DNA of 64,000 nt from CALNZV01 sp942491115 (GCA_942491115.1 CALNZV010000020.1:744001-808000), one strand, 5' to 3'; counted from the stretch's first letter, positions 16,954-26,664 are shown. Notes: generated from the sequence alone by a model not told the origin. Numbers and translations are program-made.

Positions 16954-17595
16954 TCAGGAAACGAGCCAGGTCTGGTGTCCGGCCTCGAAACGGGAGATGT
17001 CGTCAGCGAATTGCAGGGACATGTCGATCTCGTCCATGCCTTTCAGGAGCTGGTCCCTGGCGCTATCCTCGATCTCGAAAGCAAACACCTCCGAAGGCTC
17101 ACAGTGGCATTCGAGGGTCTGTCGATGGAGATCGGCCGTCGCGGTCATCCCCGGGTGGGCGTCTACAAGGGCGAAGATGCGATCCACATCCGGCTCGGAC
17201 AACTCAACGGTCAGAAGCCCGTTTTTAATGGCATTGCTCCTAAATATGTCGGCAAAACCGGGCAGGCGTTCGTCTCCCGCCGGCTTCCAGGGGGCGACGA
17301 CCACCCGGTACCCGTCCTGAACCAACGCCCAAACCGCATGCTCCCGGCTCGACCCGCAGCCAAAGTTGTTTCGGGTAACGAGAATCGACCGGCCGTTAAA
17401 CCGGGGATGGTTGAGCTCGAATCCCGGGTCCGGGCTGCCGTCGGCGTTATAACGCCAGTCGAAAAAGGCGTTGGGCCCGTAGCCCGTCCGCCGAATGGAT
17501 TTTAAAAATTGCTTGGGAATGATGGCATCGGTATCCACGTTGGCCCTATTGAGAGTGGCGACGATGCCGGTATGGGTCGTAAAGGACTCCATCAT
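16954..17595 (-). CDS. leuD: 3-isopropylmalate dehydratase small subunit
   Basis: A 213-residue swivel-domain subunit that pairs with LeuC to isomerise 2- to 3-isopropylmalate in leucine synthesis. Family marks are NRANVDTDAIIPKQFL near the start and NFGCGSSREHAVWAL around residue 73. Start at 17595 (or 17592, adjacent ATGs) follows AAGGGGG. It lies 10 bases after leuC. The roughly 200-residue bacterial form fits the bacterial-type LeuC. Confidence 0.95.
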   Translation of the reverse strand: MMESFTTHTGIVATLNRANVDTDAIIPKQFLKSIRRTGYGPNAFFDWRYNADGSPDPGFELNHPRFNGRSILVTRNNFGCGSSREHAVWALVQDGYRVVVAPWKPAGDERLPGFADIFRSNAIKNGLLTVELSEPDVDRIFALVDAHPGMTATADLHRQTLECHCEPSEVFAFEIEDSARDQLLKGMDEIDMSLQFADDISRFEAGHQTWLVS

Positions 17596-17605
17596 AGCCC
17601 CCTTT

Positions 17606-19021
17606 CTATGACCCGGATTCGAGCCATTGGCGCACATCGACAAAGGTGCCGGCCACGGCGGCAGCCGCGGCCATTTCCGGACTGACCAGGTGGGTCCGTC
17701 CCCCTTTCCCTTGGCGGCCTTCGAAATTTCGGTTAGAGGTGGAGGCGCACCGCTGCCTGGGCTTGAGCTGGTCCGGATTCATTCCCAGGCACATGCTGCA
17801 ACCGGCGAAACGCCACTGGGCTCCGGCAGCCTTGAAAATGCGATCGAGGCCTTCCGCTTCCGCCTGCCGTCTGACGGCATCGGACCCCGGCACCACCAGG
17901 AGGTCCACATGGTCGGCCTTCTTCCGTCCGTTTAAGATCCCTGCGGCCTGCCGAAGGTCTTCGATTCTGGCATTGGTACAACTGCCGATGAAGACCACAT
18001 CCACCGGCACCTCTGTGAGAAGCGTGCCGGGTTCCAGCCCCATGTAGGCCAAGGCCGCCTCTACATCGGAGCGGCTGTACCCGGAGGCGGCGTCCGGCGC
18101 CGGCACCGGGTGATCGATATCGATCACCATGCCCGGATTGGTTCCCCAGGTGATCTGGGGCGCCAGCTGTTCGACGTCGATGGTCAGGGTCCGGTCGAAA
18201 GCGGCGTCCGGGTCGCTGGGGAGGGTCCGCCAGTAGGCAATGGCCTCCTCTAAAAATTCCCCCTTCGGCGCATAGGGACGCTCTCCCCGGGCAATGTATT
18301 CGAAAGTGGTGTCGTCGGGGGCGATCAATCCCGCTCTGGCGCCCCCTTCGATGCTCATGTTGCAGATGGACATACGCGCTTCCATGGACAGTCCCGACAC
18401 GGTATCGCCGGTATACTCGAACACATGGCCGCTACCCCCGGCGGTGCCAATGATACCGATCAGTTTCAGCACCATGTCCTTGGAGAAGACATGGGGAGAC
18501 AACCGGCCGGTGAACACAACCTTGAAGGTGCGGGGCTTTTTCAGGACAAGGGTCTGGGTGGACAGAACGTGCTCTACCTCCGAGGTGCCGATGCCGAAGG
18601 CCAGGGCCCCGAAGGCGCCATGGGTGGACGTGTGGGAATCCCCGCAAACCATGGTGAGTCCGGGAAGGGTGATACCCAGCTCCGGACCGATCATGTGCAC
18701 GATGCCCTGGCGTTCGTCCCCCAGACCGAACAACTGGATGCCAAAGTCGGCACAGTTCTTTTGTAAGGCCTCGACCTGAGCCCGGGAAGTGGGATCCTTG
18801 ATGTTCAGGCGGTCTTCGGAAGTGGGGACGTTGTGATCCATGGTGGCATAGGCCAGATCGGATCGGCGCATAGAGCGTCCTGCCAGGCGCATCCCCTCGA
18901 AGGCCTGGGGACTGGTCACCTCGTGGACAAGGTGGCGATCGATATACAACAGAGCGGCCCCTCCGGGCAGTTCTCTCACCACGTGACCGGTCCAGATTTT
19001 TTCAAATAGTGTTTTTCCCAT
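17606..19021 (-). CDS. leuC: 3-isopropylmalate dehydratase large subunit
   Basis: A 471-residue aconitase-family subunit carrying the [4Fe-4S] cluster. Cluster Cys are in VFIGSCTNARIEDL and CSMCLGMN, and the opening MGKTLFEKIWTGHVV is the classical LeuC start, hence the ATG at 19021 rather than 19117. It is divergent from ilvB, 259 bases away. Confidence 0.96.
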   Translation of the reverse strand: MGKTLFEKIWTGHVVRELPGGAALLYIDRHLVHEVTSPQAFEGMRLAGRSMRRSDLAYATMDHNVPTSEDRLNIKDPTSRAQVEALQKNCADFGIQLFGLGDERQGIVHMIGPELGITLPGLTMVCGDSHTSTHGAFGALAFGIGTSEVEHVLSTQTLVLKKPRTFKVVFTGRLSPHVFSKDMVLKLIGIIGTAGGSGHVFEYTGDTVSGLSMEARMSICNMSIEGGARAGLIAPDDTTFEYIARGERPYAPKGEFLEEAIAYWRTLPSDPDAAFDRTLTIDVEQLAPQITWGTNPGMVIDIDHPVPAPDAASGYSRSDVEAALAYMGLEPGTLLTEVPVDVVFIGSCTNARIEDLRQAAGILNGRKKADHVDLLVVPGSDAVRRQAEAEGLDRIFKAAGAQWRFAGCSMCLGMNPDQLKPRQRCASTSNRNFEGRQGKGGRTHLVSPEMAAAAAVAGTFVDVRQWLESGS

Positions 19022-19280
19022 GTCAATGGTGCTTTCGATCAAAAGGATTGGTTGTTGGGCAGCGGCTCCCCATTCAAATTGACGCCGCTTCAGCCTTAAG
19101 TCAAGCCAAAGAATCAAGGGACTGGCATCTGCAAGGAAACATCCTATATTAACAGGTCAGACCGTTACCAGTTCTAATCATCTTGGCTGTCGTTGGGAAC
19201 GGCCGCGACCGGCGGCGTCATACCGATGGGACACGTCCGCCGTTCCGGGCTGACACCCGGCAAAGAAGGGAACAGATCAT
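19022..19280. promoter_or_regulatory. Divergent leuC-ilvB control region
   Basis: These 259 bases hold the promoters of leuCD (minus) and ilvBH (plus). An imperfect inverted repeat with half sites AACAGGT and ACCAGTT, 9 bases apart, lies at about 19150-19172 and could bind a regulator. I could not find a convincing leader peptide rich in Leu, Ile or Val codons. Confidence 0.3.
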
Positions 19281-21017
19281 ATGATGACAGGAAAAGAGTT
19301 GGTCATTAAAGCCCTGAAGGACCAAAACGTCCGGTTCATATTTGGATATACCGGCGGGGCAATCATGCCGATTTTCGATGAGATGGAAAAGCAGAAGTGT
19401 TTTTCCTTCATCATGTCCCGACACGAGCAGGGGGCGGTCTTCATGGCCCAGGGGGTATCACGGGCCTCCATTACGACCCCGACGCCCATGACCGGGGTGT
19501 GCATGGCCACCTCGGGCCCCGGCGCCATGAACCTGGTGACGGGCATCGCCGATGCCATGATGGATTCGGTGCCGGTGATCGCCGTCACCGGCCAGGTGCC
19601 CAGCGGGGTGATCGCTACAGACGCCTTTCAGGAAAGCGATGTGGTGGGCGTGATGATGCCGGTGACCAAGCAAACCTATCTGCCTCTCTCCGCTGGCGAT
19701 CTGGAAGAAACTCTCCATGAAGCCTTCTACGTGGCGACGACCGGCAGGGGCGGACCAGTCGTGGTGGACATTCCCAAAGACATCCAGATCCAGGACGTCG
19801 GTCCCGACTATCACTTCGATCCCCGTGCCTACCAGCCCGACCTTCCCGGGTTCTACTACTCTCCGACGCCGGACCGTGAGAAGGTACAACAGGCGGTGAG
19901 TCTGATCAACGAGAGCGACAAGCCGATCCTCCTCTGCGGGCACGGGGTCATCACGGCCCGGGCCGGCGATCTTCTTCGCCGGTTTATCGAGAAAACCCAC
20001 ATTCCGGTGGCCTTCACACTTCACGGGTTGTCCGCCATCCCGGTAGATCACCCCCAGAGCCTCGGCATGGTAGGAATGCACGGAACGGTGGAGGCCAACC
20101 GGGCCCTTCTCAATGCGGATCTCATCATCTCCCTCGGCATGCGGTTCGACGACCGGGTCACCGGGAACCTGAAGACATTTGCCATCGGGGCGAAGGTGAT
20201 CCATGTGGAGATCGATCCATCGGAAATCGATAAAAACGTCCAGACCACGGTTGCCGTGAATGCGGATGCGGCTCAGGTGCTAAAACTCTTCCTTAAAAAT
20301 CCGGAGCTGGTGTCAAAGCCCAGGCGGCGATGGTTCGAAGAAATCGACCAGTACCGACTAGAGATCGCCGAAGAGGTCGGAGAAGAACTCTCGGCAGGAG
20401 TGGGGGATGAAGGCAAGCTGCTCATGAAGGGGGTGGTTCACCGTCTCTCCGACATTACCGGAGGACGGGACATCGTGGTGTCCGATGTGGGGCTCCACCA
20501 GATGGTTCTCGCCCGATTCTACAATTTTCAGACCCCCAACAGCTGGTTCAATTCCGGCGGGGCCGGCACCATGGGGTGCGCCCTGCCCATGGCCGTGGGG
20601 ATCAAGCTGGTGAGGCCCGATGAGACGGTGTGGTCGGTCAGCGGAGACGGCGGTTTTCAGATGAATATCCAGGAACTGGGCACCATCATGGAGCACGGGA
20701 TCGACATTAAGATTCTTCTCATGAACAATGGCTATTTAGGGATGGTGAGGCAATGGCAGACCCTGTTCTATAACGGTCGGTATGCCGGAACGCCGATGAA
20801 AAACCCTGATTTCGGACTTATTGCAAAGGGGTACGGAATCCCCTATCAACGGGTCGAGGCCGTTGAAGATGTGGACGATGCCCTTCGATCTGCTGCGGAC
20901 CACCAGGGACCCTGCATGGTGGAATTTGTCTGTGACCCCAGCGAGATCATTTTGCCCATGGTGCCTGCCGGAGGCGGCATTACCGATATGATAACGTCCA
21001 AGAAAGCGGTCGGATGA
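19281..21017 (+). CDS. ilvB: Acetolactate synthase large subunit
   Basis: A 578-residue ThDP-dependent catalytic subunit that condenses pyruvate to acetolactate, or with 2-ketobutyrate. It shows the catalytic Glu in SRHEQGAVFMAQG near residue 49, the FAD region in the middle and the ThDP/Mg motif from VSGDGGFQMN to LLMNNGYLGMVRQWQ near residue 450-490. It starts with adjacent ATGs and overlaps ilvH by 4 bases. Confidence 0.96.
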   Translation: MMTGKELVIKALKDQNVRFIFGYTGGAIMPIFDEMEKQKCFSFIMSRHEQGAVFMAQGVSRASITTPTPMTGVCMATSGPGAMNLVTGIADAMMDSVPVIAVTGQVPSGVIATDAFQESDVVGVMMPVTKQTYLPLSAGDLEETLHEAFYVATTGRGGPVVVDIPKDIQIQDVGPDYHFDPRAYQPDLPGFYYSPTPDREKVQQAVSLINESDKPILLCGHGVITARAGDLLRRFIEKTHIPVAFTLHGLSAIPVDHPQSLGMVGMHGTVEANRALLNADLIISLGMRFDDRVTGNLKTFAIGAKVIHVEIDPSEIDKNVQTTVAVNADAAQVLKLFLKNPELVSKPRRRWFEEIDQYRLEIAEEVGEELSAGVGDEGKLLMKGVVHRLSDITGGRDIVVSDVGLHQMVLARFYNFQTPNSWFNSGGAGTMGCALPMAVGIKLVRPDETVWSVSGDGGFQMNIQELGTIMEHGIDIKILLMNNGYLGMVRQWQTLFYNGRYAGTPMKNPDFGLIAKGYGIPYQRVEAVEDVDDALRSAADHQGPCMVEFVCDPSEIILPMVPAGGGITDMITSKKAVG

Positions 21018-21523
21018 CCCGAAGGGAAACCACCATGACGACCACAGAAACGGTAAAGCGGCGAGCCATTCTGGCATTCATGCTGAACCGACCCGGGGTT
21101 CTCAACAAGATCTCCATGCTGATCCGAAGGAAAATGTACAATGTCGAAACCATTACGGCCTGCGCCACCCACGACCCCACCATCAGCCGAATGACCCTCA
21201 CCCTTCGGGAGGACAGGGACGATAAGATGGTCCAGATCATTCGGCAGATCGAAAAGATGACCGAGGTCATTTCGGCGAGGGAATTGGACATCGACGGCAG
21301 CTACTGGAGGGAGGTGGCCATCGTTAAATTCGAGGCGGACAGTGCCGAGTTCGATGTCATCCGCCAGAAATACCACCTGGAGATCCTCGACCGTCAGAAC
21401 CACGAGCGCTACATCGTCCAGGTGGGGGGCACCTCCAAGATGATCGACGATTTCATTCAGGCGATCGGAAAAGAGAAAATCATCGACGTGGCGCGCTCTG
21501 GGTTCACCGCACTGGAAAAATAA
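21014..21523 (+). CDS. ilvH: Acetolactate synthase regulatory subunit
   Basis: A 169-residue regulatory partner of IlvB. The N-terminal ACT domain reads ILAFMLNRPGVLNKISMLIRR, and the second domain contains VQVGGTSKMIDDFIQAI. The subunit gives feedback inhibition by valine. The ATG at 21014 overlaps the ilvB stop as ATGA; an alternative ATG at 21035 also has a purine-rich site. The C terminus is normal. Confidence 0.93.
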   Translation: MTRRETTMTTTETVKRRAILAFMLNRPGVLNKISMLIRRKMYNVETITACATHDPTISRMTLTLREDRDDKMVQIIRQIEKMTEVISARELDIDGSYWREVAIVKFEADSAEFDVIRQKYHLEILDRQNHERYIVQVGGTSKMIDDFIQAIGKEKIIDVARSGFTALEK

Positions 21524-21533
21524 CTGCCGAGCG

Positions 21534-22874
21534 TCAGCGCCCACTCCCCGCCACCACGTCCTCCGACGAGGACAGAGCTTCGCATTCGGACAAAACGGCC
21601 TCGAACGTCACCAAGAATCCGTGGATATCCTCTCGGTCGATAGTCAGGCTGGGATCAAGCCTCAACACGGGCACGCCGGGCCGCCGCCCCAGAATGTAAC
21701 CTCGCCTCATCATTTCCCTGTGGGTGCGGATGGTCACCAAGGCATCGGATCCATCCGTCATTTCGATGGCAATCATCAACCCCCGGCATCGGATCTCTTG
21801 GATCCGGCCGGTGCGCCTCTTGACGGCATCGAGCCCGGACAAGAGGTCGGCTCCGATTCTCCGGCTCCGCTCGACCAGTCCCTCCGCAGCGATGGTTCTG
21901 ATGACTTCCCGGGAGACGGCGGCCCCCAGGGGATCGTTCTGATGGGATTGGGCATAGATCACCGGCCTGCCCCCTAAGCGATCCATCACACCGGGCGCAA
22001 AGGCCGCCACGCTGACGGGATAACCGTTGCCGATGCCCTTGCCCATGGCCACGATGTCCGGGGAGATGCCATAGTGCTGGTAGCCGAACCACTGCCCGGT
22101 TCTGCCGATCCCCGTGGTCACCTCGTTGATCATGATAAGTCCGCCGTTATCCCTGATCAGGGAGGCGATGCGCCGAATCAATTTCTCCGGCGGAAACCTC
22201 ACCATACCGGAAGAACTGCCGGGTTCGAATAAGAACCCCCCGATGTGATGATGGGGAATCCCAGCCCAGCGGTCGCACCGTCGATCGCACTCGCCCTCAC
22301 GGCCGCAGGAACCGCATGCCTGCCAATCAAAGGAGACCCACTCATTTTTCGCTTTTCGGCTGGCCGACCCGTAGGCCCCGAAATAGGAGTCGGTCATGGT
22401 CAGCATCAAGGGCCGATCGAGAAGCATCTGTGCCGTCCGGATGCCATACTCGACGGCCTCGCTGCCCGAACACAGAAACACGCACCTGCCCCCATCGAAC
22501 CCCAAGAGGGAGAGAATGTCACTCGCAGCCTCCCCCACCACGCGACTCGTGTAACCGAAGCCGGTATGGGCAATTCGGGCAAACTGATCGTTTATGGCGC
22601 GCAGCACCCTTGGATGGCTGTGGCCAATGGACGTGCACCAGACGCCGGACTCCAGATCTACATATTTTTTCCCGGCGGCATCATAAATATGGCAGTTTTC
22701 CGCCCGGACAATATTGGTTAAGAGCAGCTCATGGCCGGGATACCACCCGAACGGGGCCGGCGGTTCATTCATGGGAGCCCCCGTCCCGGAAAGGGTCGTT
22801 GAGTGACGGCAGTCGTCTGTTGCGTTCTGCCCATTAGATCCGTTTGAGGTCACGACAGATGCCCTTTCCATCAT
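21534..22874 (-). CDS. Class-III PLP aminotransferase with a Cys4 insertion
   Basis: A fold-type I, class-III aminotransferase related to acetylornithine, ornithine and 4-aminobutyrate enzymes. It has the PLP-Lys segment AMGKGIGNGYP (K279) and INEVTTGIGRTG, where Asn250 replaces the usual Asp that contacts the PLP ring nitrogen. Between residues 187 and 200 is a CxxC-x5-C-x3-C cluster not expected in the family. The frame starts at 22874; a start at 22772 (MNEPPAPFGWYPGHE) fits homology better, because the first 34 residues look unstructured. It converges on ilvH. The amino donor and acceptor are unknown. Confidence 0.82.
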   Translation of the reverse strand: MMERASVVTSNGSNGQNATDDCRHSTTLSGTGAPMNEPPAPFGWYPGHELLLTNIVRAENCHIYDAAGKKYVDLESGVWCTSIGHSHPRVLRAINDQFARIAHTGFGYTSRVVGEAASDILSLLGFDGGRCVFLCSGSEAVEYGIRTAQMLLDRPLMLTMTDSYFGAYGSASRKAKNEWVSFDWQACGSCGREGECDRRCDRWAGIPHHHIGGFLFEPGSSSGMVRFPPEKLIRRIASLIRDNGGLIMINEVTTGIGRTGQWFGYQHYGISPDIVAMGKGIGNGYPVSVAAFAPGVMDRLGGRPVIYAQSHQNDPLGAAVSREVIRTIAAEGLVERSRRIGADLLSGLDAVKRRTGRIQEIRCRGLMIAIEMTDGSDALVTIRTHREMMRRGYILGRRPGVPVLRLDPSLTIDREDIHGFLVTFEAVLSECEALSSSEDVVAGSGR

Positions 22875-22922
22875 TTCTCACTGTTTCTTTTCTCCCACCA
22901 ATTCCCTGCCCCTCCTTGGCCT

Positions 22923-23873
22923 TCATTCCGGAACGGCGAATCCCTTCGCCGGATAATGCCGTCTGGCGGCAGCGGGAAAGAAGGCCATGAACGCATCGCG
23001 CTCGGCGGATGCCGGCTTGCGGGTTGCCGCCATGGCGATGACCCGTCCGAAGGCTTCGGCGCCGGGCAGGTCGGTCCAGGCGAGTGCTTCGGGGAAGGCC
23101 TCGGCGTAATAACGAGCCAGGTGAGCGAAAATGAGGCCCACGTCAGCCAACTGGTGAATCAGGGCATAGGGCACATCTCGGTGCTGGATGGAGAGACGGC
23201 CAGGAAAATCGGTCACTTCCCCTCCCAGAAAGGCGGCCGTCCCGGCCGGGCCCAAAAGGGCATCGAGGGTTTGCCGGTATTGCTCCCGAGCATCGGCCTC
23301 ATGGAAGGACGCCAGAACGACCCGGGGACGCCGTGCCGCGACTTGGGCCAGAGAGAGTCCGTTGAGTCCGGTCCCGCGGCGAAGCAGCAGACCCATACCC
23401 TTGTGCCGGGCGAAAACCGTGAGGGCTCCGTGGACGATTCCGGCGGCAGCCAGTTTTGGGAAGGCGCCGGTCCCTGCCATGACGATATCGGGATAGACGG
23501 ACTTATCTTCGCCTATGGGCATAACGGCGTCGCCCAGTCGCAGCCCCTTCCGAAGAAGCGCATCCAGAATCATTCCCTGGGGCAGGGTCACCGCGAGGAT
23601 GTCGCCGGCCGTCAGGGCTGTAATGCCCTGTTCAGTGGACCATCCGGGAAACGCGTCAAAAAGCAGCGGGAACAAGGCTGGGAAGTGATTGCCTTCGGTA
23701 AAGAGGGTCAATCGGGCCGAGCCGTCGATGGGGCCAACGACATCCGGGACTGTGTTGGTGTGGCCTCGGAGCGTGGGAATGTCTCGCTCGGGACCGACCA
23801 GGGGCCAGTTCACTGTGAAACCCTCCGATAGGGGGTTATCGATGGCGGCAATACCGATGAGAGCGGTCGTCAA
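22923..23873 (-). CDS. Periplasmic-binding-protein-like protein without signal peptide
   Basis: A 316-residue protein whose pattern resembles type-2 periplasmic binding proteins, with ARLTLFTEGNHFPALFPLLF near residue 53 and repeated hydrophobic strand-turn units. I cannot name the family. The only start is a TTG at 23873 with no good ribosome site, and an in-frame TAA lies about 50 bases upstream, so no signal peptide can be added. It may be a cytoplasmic sensor-like protein or a 5'-truncated gene. It follows the HpaI-like gene and precedes the aminotransferase in the same direction. Confidence 0.5.
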   Translation of the reverse strand: MTTALIGIAAIDNPLSEGFTVNWPLVGPERDIPTLRGHTNTVPDVVGPIDGSARLTLFTEGNHFPALFPLLFDAFPGWSTEQGITALTAGDILAVTLPQGMILDALLRKGLRLGDAVMPIGEDKSVYPDIVMAGTGAFPKLAAAGIVHGALTVFARHKGMGLLLRRGTGLNGLSLAQVAARRPRVVLASFHEADAREQYRQTLDALLGPAGTAAFLGGEVTDFPGRLSIQHRDVPYALIHQLADVGLIFAHLARYYAEAFPEALAWTDLPGAEAFGRVIAMAATRKPASAERDAFMAFFPAAARRHYPAKGFAVPE

Positions 23874-24021
23874 TCCGGCCGCCGCATCACGATAGGGGCC
23901 GCCGCACCCTGAAGCCGATGACGGCCCTTAGGCGACAGGGGGGTGACGGCTCCCCGGAGGCCTACCAACGCAGTTGTTGAGATTCAGGCACATGATTCTT
24001 TGTTCAGGGCGGTCGATCCTT

Positions 24022-24780
24022 TCACCGTCCAAAGGCTGTCATCATGGTTGTTGCCGCCTTTCCGATCAGCATCGTATCGATGCCGGCGGCCAGGAGGGTG
24101 AAGCCGTCCTCCATGTAGGCATGAAGCGCCTCGGGTGTCGCACCAAATATTCCAAGGGGCATTCCGGCTTTTCCTGCGGCATTTTTGACTTTCGAAATCG
24201 CCCCTTGAACATCGGGGTCGGTTGTATGCCCAATTTTCCCCATGCTTGCCGAAAGATCATATGGACCGACGAACAAGCCATCGATGCCGGACACCTCGAG
24301 TATGCGCTCGATGTTTTCAACGGCATCGATGTGCTCGATCTGGAGGATAACAGCCGTATCGTCGTTTGCGGAGGCGACGGCCTCTTGAAAAATATCTCCG
24401 TATCCCTGAGCCCTGGCGATACCGACACTCCTCAATCCTTCAGGGGGATATTTAGAAAACCGAACCGCGCGCGTTGCATCCTCAGGGGTGCGGATCTGGG
24501 GTATGATGACACCGGACGCCCCGATATCGAGAGCCGCTTTCACCCATACGTCATCGTTTGACCGCACGCGCACCAAACAGGGGATCATCGCCCCCGCCAC
24601 CTGGAGCACCAGTTGCGCGTCCCTCCTGCTCATGGCACTGTGTTCGAGATCGATGAAAAACCAATCAAATCCCGCCCGACAGAAAATCTCGATCATTTCA
24701 GCTGACGGAAGCGTAATGACGGTTCCGATAAGCCGCTCCTTCCCCGTTAACTTCTTTTTGAAAGACGGTTTCATTCTCAT
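24022..24780 (-). CDS. HpcH/HpaI-family aldolase
   Basis: A 252-residue class-II pyruvate aldolase relative that cleaves or forms 2-keto-4-hydroxy acids. It has FIDLEHS (catalytic His), VRVRSND (Arg), LQIEHID (metal Glu) and GLFVGPYDLSASMG (metal Asp). The start at 24780, or the second Met at 24774, fits family length; an in-frame GTG at 24849 would add 23 unconserved residues. The natural substrate is unknown. Confidence 0.88.
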   Translation of the reverse strand: MRMKPSFKKKLTGKERLIGTVITLPSAEMIEIFCRAGFDWFFIDLEHSAMSRRDAQLVLQVAGAMIPCLVRVRSNDDVWVKAALDIGASGVIIPQIRTPEDATRAVRFSKYPPEGLRSVGIARAQGYGDIFQEAVASANDDTAVILQIEHIDAVENIERILEVSGIDGLFVGPYDLSASMGKIGHTTDPDVQGAISKVKNAAGKAGMPLGIFGATPEALHAYMEDGFTLLAAGIDTMLIGKAATTMMTAFGR

Positions 24781-25219
24781 TCCCCGGACGCGATGTGAAG
24801 GGTCGTTCAGGTCGATAATCCGCAGGATCCATGGGGTGAGTCGTGACACAATCGATCCCGTGTTGTCTGTGTCGGAGGAGGCTCCTTATTGTTAACCCCT
24901 CACCCACGTCATCGGATGAAAGGATTCCCCCGGAGAGACGGACTCCCCCGCCACCACCCAATCCGGCCATATGGCTCGGCCCCGTGTTGTGACCGTTGCT
25001 TTTGAGGCCGGAGCAGACCACCGAGAGCACAAAACCGACCCATAAACCAAAAGCGAATCCGACAGGAATCAATCGGACAAAGGCATGGGTATTCCACTGG
25101 AAAACCGCCAAGAAAAGAGTGGGAGAACCAGAAGGCCTCCGATAGCCCTAAACAGTCGTTTTTGATTCCGAAAAGGGCAAGAGATCATCGGATCTCCTCT
25201 CGATTCATTTCCCTTTCGG
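24781..25219. other. Intergenic region, no supported gene
   Basis: 439 bases upstream of the aldolase. On the minus strand there is an AAGGAG-CCTCC hairpin (about 24875-24890), and base composition starts to shift toward AT at the right end. Short frames on both strands look like chance. I see no terminator or known RNA. Confidence 0.3.
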
Positions 25220-25996
25220 TCACCGGTCGAGCTCATCTGTTCGATCATTCAACAGTTTTTTTTCGAGACCGGCCTCGATCAACAATCGGTCGCGGTTTTT
25301 TTGTATCTCAGCCTGTTGCCGTATGAGTTCATTCCTCGTTTTATACGATAAAACGGCGCTTAATATCAGATAAATACCGGCAAATAGGATAAGGCCGAGA
25401 ATAACCCATTTGAGTTCTGAGATGGTTTGATAGCTAACCTTACCTAAATAAAGAAGCAGGTCCGGAACCATCCAATACAGAAAGGCGACCAAAAGAACGG
25501 TGCAACCCAATGCGTAAATGTTCAGCCGTCCAAGCGTAGAAAAGAGCTTTTCAAACGTCGTTTCTTCAAAATCGGGATTTTTTTTGTTCTCTTCACCGTT
25601 TTCTTTACGGGTGGTTTTTTGATGAAAAACATCCTCAAAGACATTGATGATAAAAGCGACAAAGAGAATTAATACCAGCGGCACACATATGGATAAGGCA
25701 ATCCAGGCCCTCGTCGGGAATTGATTGTCGACATCGATCCGGGTAACGATAAAGCCTTCCTCTTTAAAGTTTTCGACACCATATATCTTTTTAAATTCGA
25801 GAATATTGCTTGCATTATAGACATCTTCATACACAACCTCATTCTTCGAATTGGTAATTCTTACGATATCATGATTGGCCGAGTAAACCACACAAACCAT
25901 CAATATACCAAACTCAATCATCGCAAAAACCAGTAGCATTAAAAACAGTCCTGGAACTTTTTTATCAACCAGTTTACGTAATTTTCTATTACCCAT
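25220..25996 (-). CDS. Four-TM membrane protein with coiled-coil tail, unknown
   Basis: A 258-residue inner-membrane protein. Hydrophobic segments lie near residues 14-40, 95-120, 160-180 and 190-215. A loop of about 55 residues sits between the first two and a charged loop (QKTTRKENGEENKKNPDFEE) between the second and third. The C-terminal 40 residues are a charged helix (RQQAEIQKNRDRLLIEAGLEKK). Base and codon use are clearly more AT-rich than its neighbours, which suggests different ancestry. I do not recognise the family. Confidence 0.65.
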   Translation of the reverse strand: MGNRKLRKLVDKKVPGLFLMLLVFAMIEFGILMVCVVYSANHDIVRITNSKNEVVYEDVYNASNILEFKKIYGVENFKEEGFIVTRIDVDNQFPTRAWIALSICVPLVLILFVAFIINVFEDVFHQKTTRKENGEENKKNPDFEETTFEKLFSTLGRLNIYALGCTVLLVAFLYWMVPDLLLYLGKVSYQTISELKWVILGLILFAGIYLILSAVLSYKTRNELIRQQAEIQKNRDRLLIEAGLEKKLLNDRTDELDR

Positions 25997-26280
25997 TGCT
26001 GCATCCCTGTCTTGCGCAAAGACCCAGAGCCCATCGATCGGGCCACGGCAATTTCAATCAAGCACTTAAGCGGTTTCGAATGCGTGGAGGTCAAAGCCAA
26101 CGCATCTGATATCGGCGGATCACCATAGATGGATGCCACGCCTTCCCATTCGGAAAGGCTCTATTCGGATGGTTATTTGGGTACGAAAAAAACGGGGGTG
26201 CCGTCACCGCGCCCTCAAGGCCATGGATCGCCATCAAGCCGGTACCCCAAAAATGGCGTGGCGGTGGTGAAATGAATCGA
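25997..26280. other. Intergenic region, no supported gene
   Basis: 284 bases between two leftward genes. The right part carries GGGTACG and GGTACCCC about 55 bases apart, which could pair into a long hairpin, but no T-run follows. I see nothing else supportable. Confidence 0.25.
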
Positions 26281-26664
26281 TTACTCTTTGCCTTTCAACA
26301 GGTTATCGAGACCGGCGAACGGCCGATCGGTGGCAATGGGTTTCGTCTCGCCGCCCGGTGCTTCCGCATCATACCATGACTGATCCGTGTAACGGGAGTG
26401 TTCATTGTCGTGACAGTAGAGACAAAGCAGCTCCCAGTTGCTGCCGTCCGGAGGGTTGTTATCGTGATCATGATCCTTGTGGTGTACCGTCAGCTCACGA
26501 AGTTTCTTCCCTTGAAAATCCCGTCCGCACCGCGCACAGACCCACGGATACAGTTTGAGGGCCCGTTCCCGATAACCCTGCTGGCGCTGCTGGCGGTCGC
26601 GCCGTGCCTCGCTGACCATCCGATTGACGCTATCATTGTCTAATGGTTTCTTATTCAACGGCAT
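26281..26664 (-). CDS. YajD-type HNH nuclease-family protein
   Basis: A 127-residue HNH-fold protein of the YajD group. It contains a zinc ribbon (CARCGRDF and LLCLYCHDNEH) and the HNH core ELTVHHKDHDHDNN followed by NWELLCLYCHDN, near residues 42-90. It is a predicted small DNA endonuclease of unknown role in ordinary chromosomes. The ATG at 26664 lacks a strong ribosome site. It stands alone in the AT-richer interval. Confidence 0.8.
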   Translation of the reverse strand: MPLNKKPLDNDSVNRMVSEARRDRQQRQQGYRERALKLYPWVCARCGRDFQGKKLRELTVHHKDHDHDNNPPDGSNWELLCLYCHDNEHSRYTDQSWYDAEAPGGETKPIATDRPFAGLDNLLKGKE

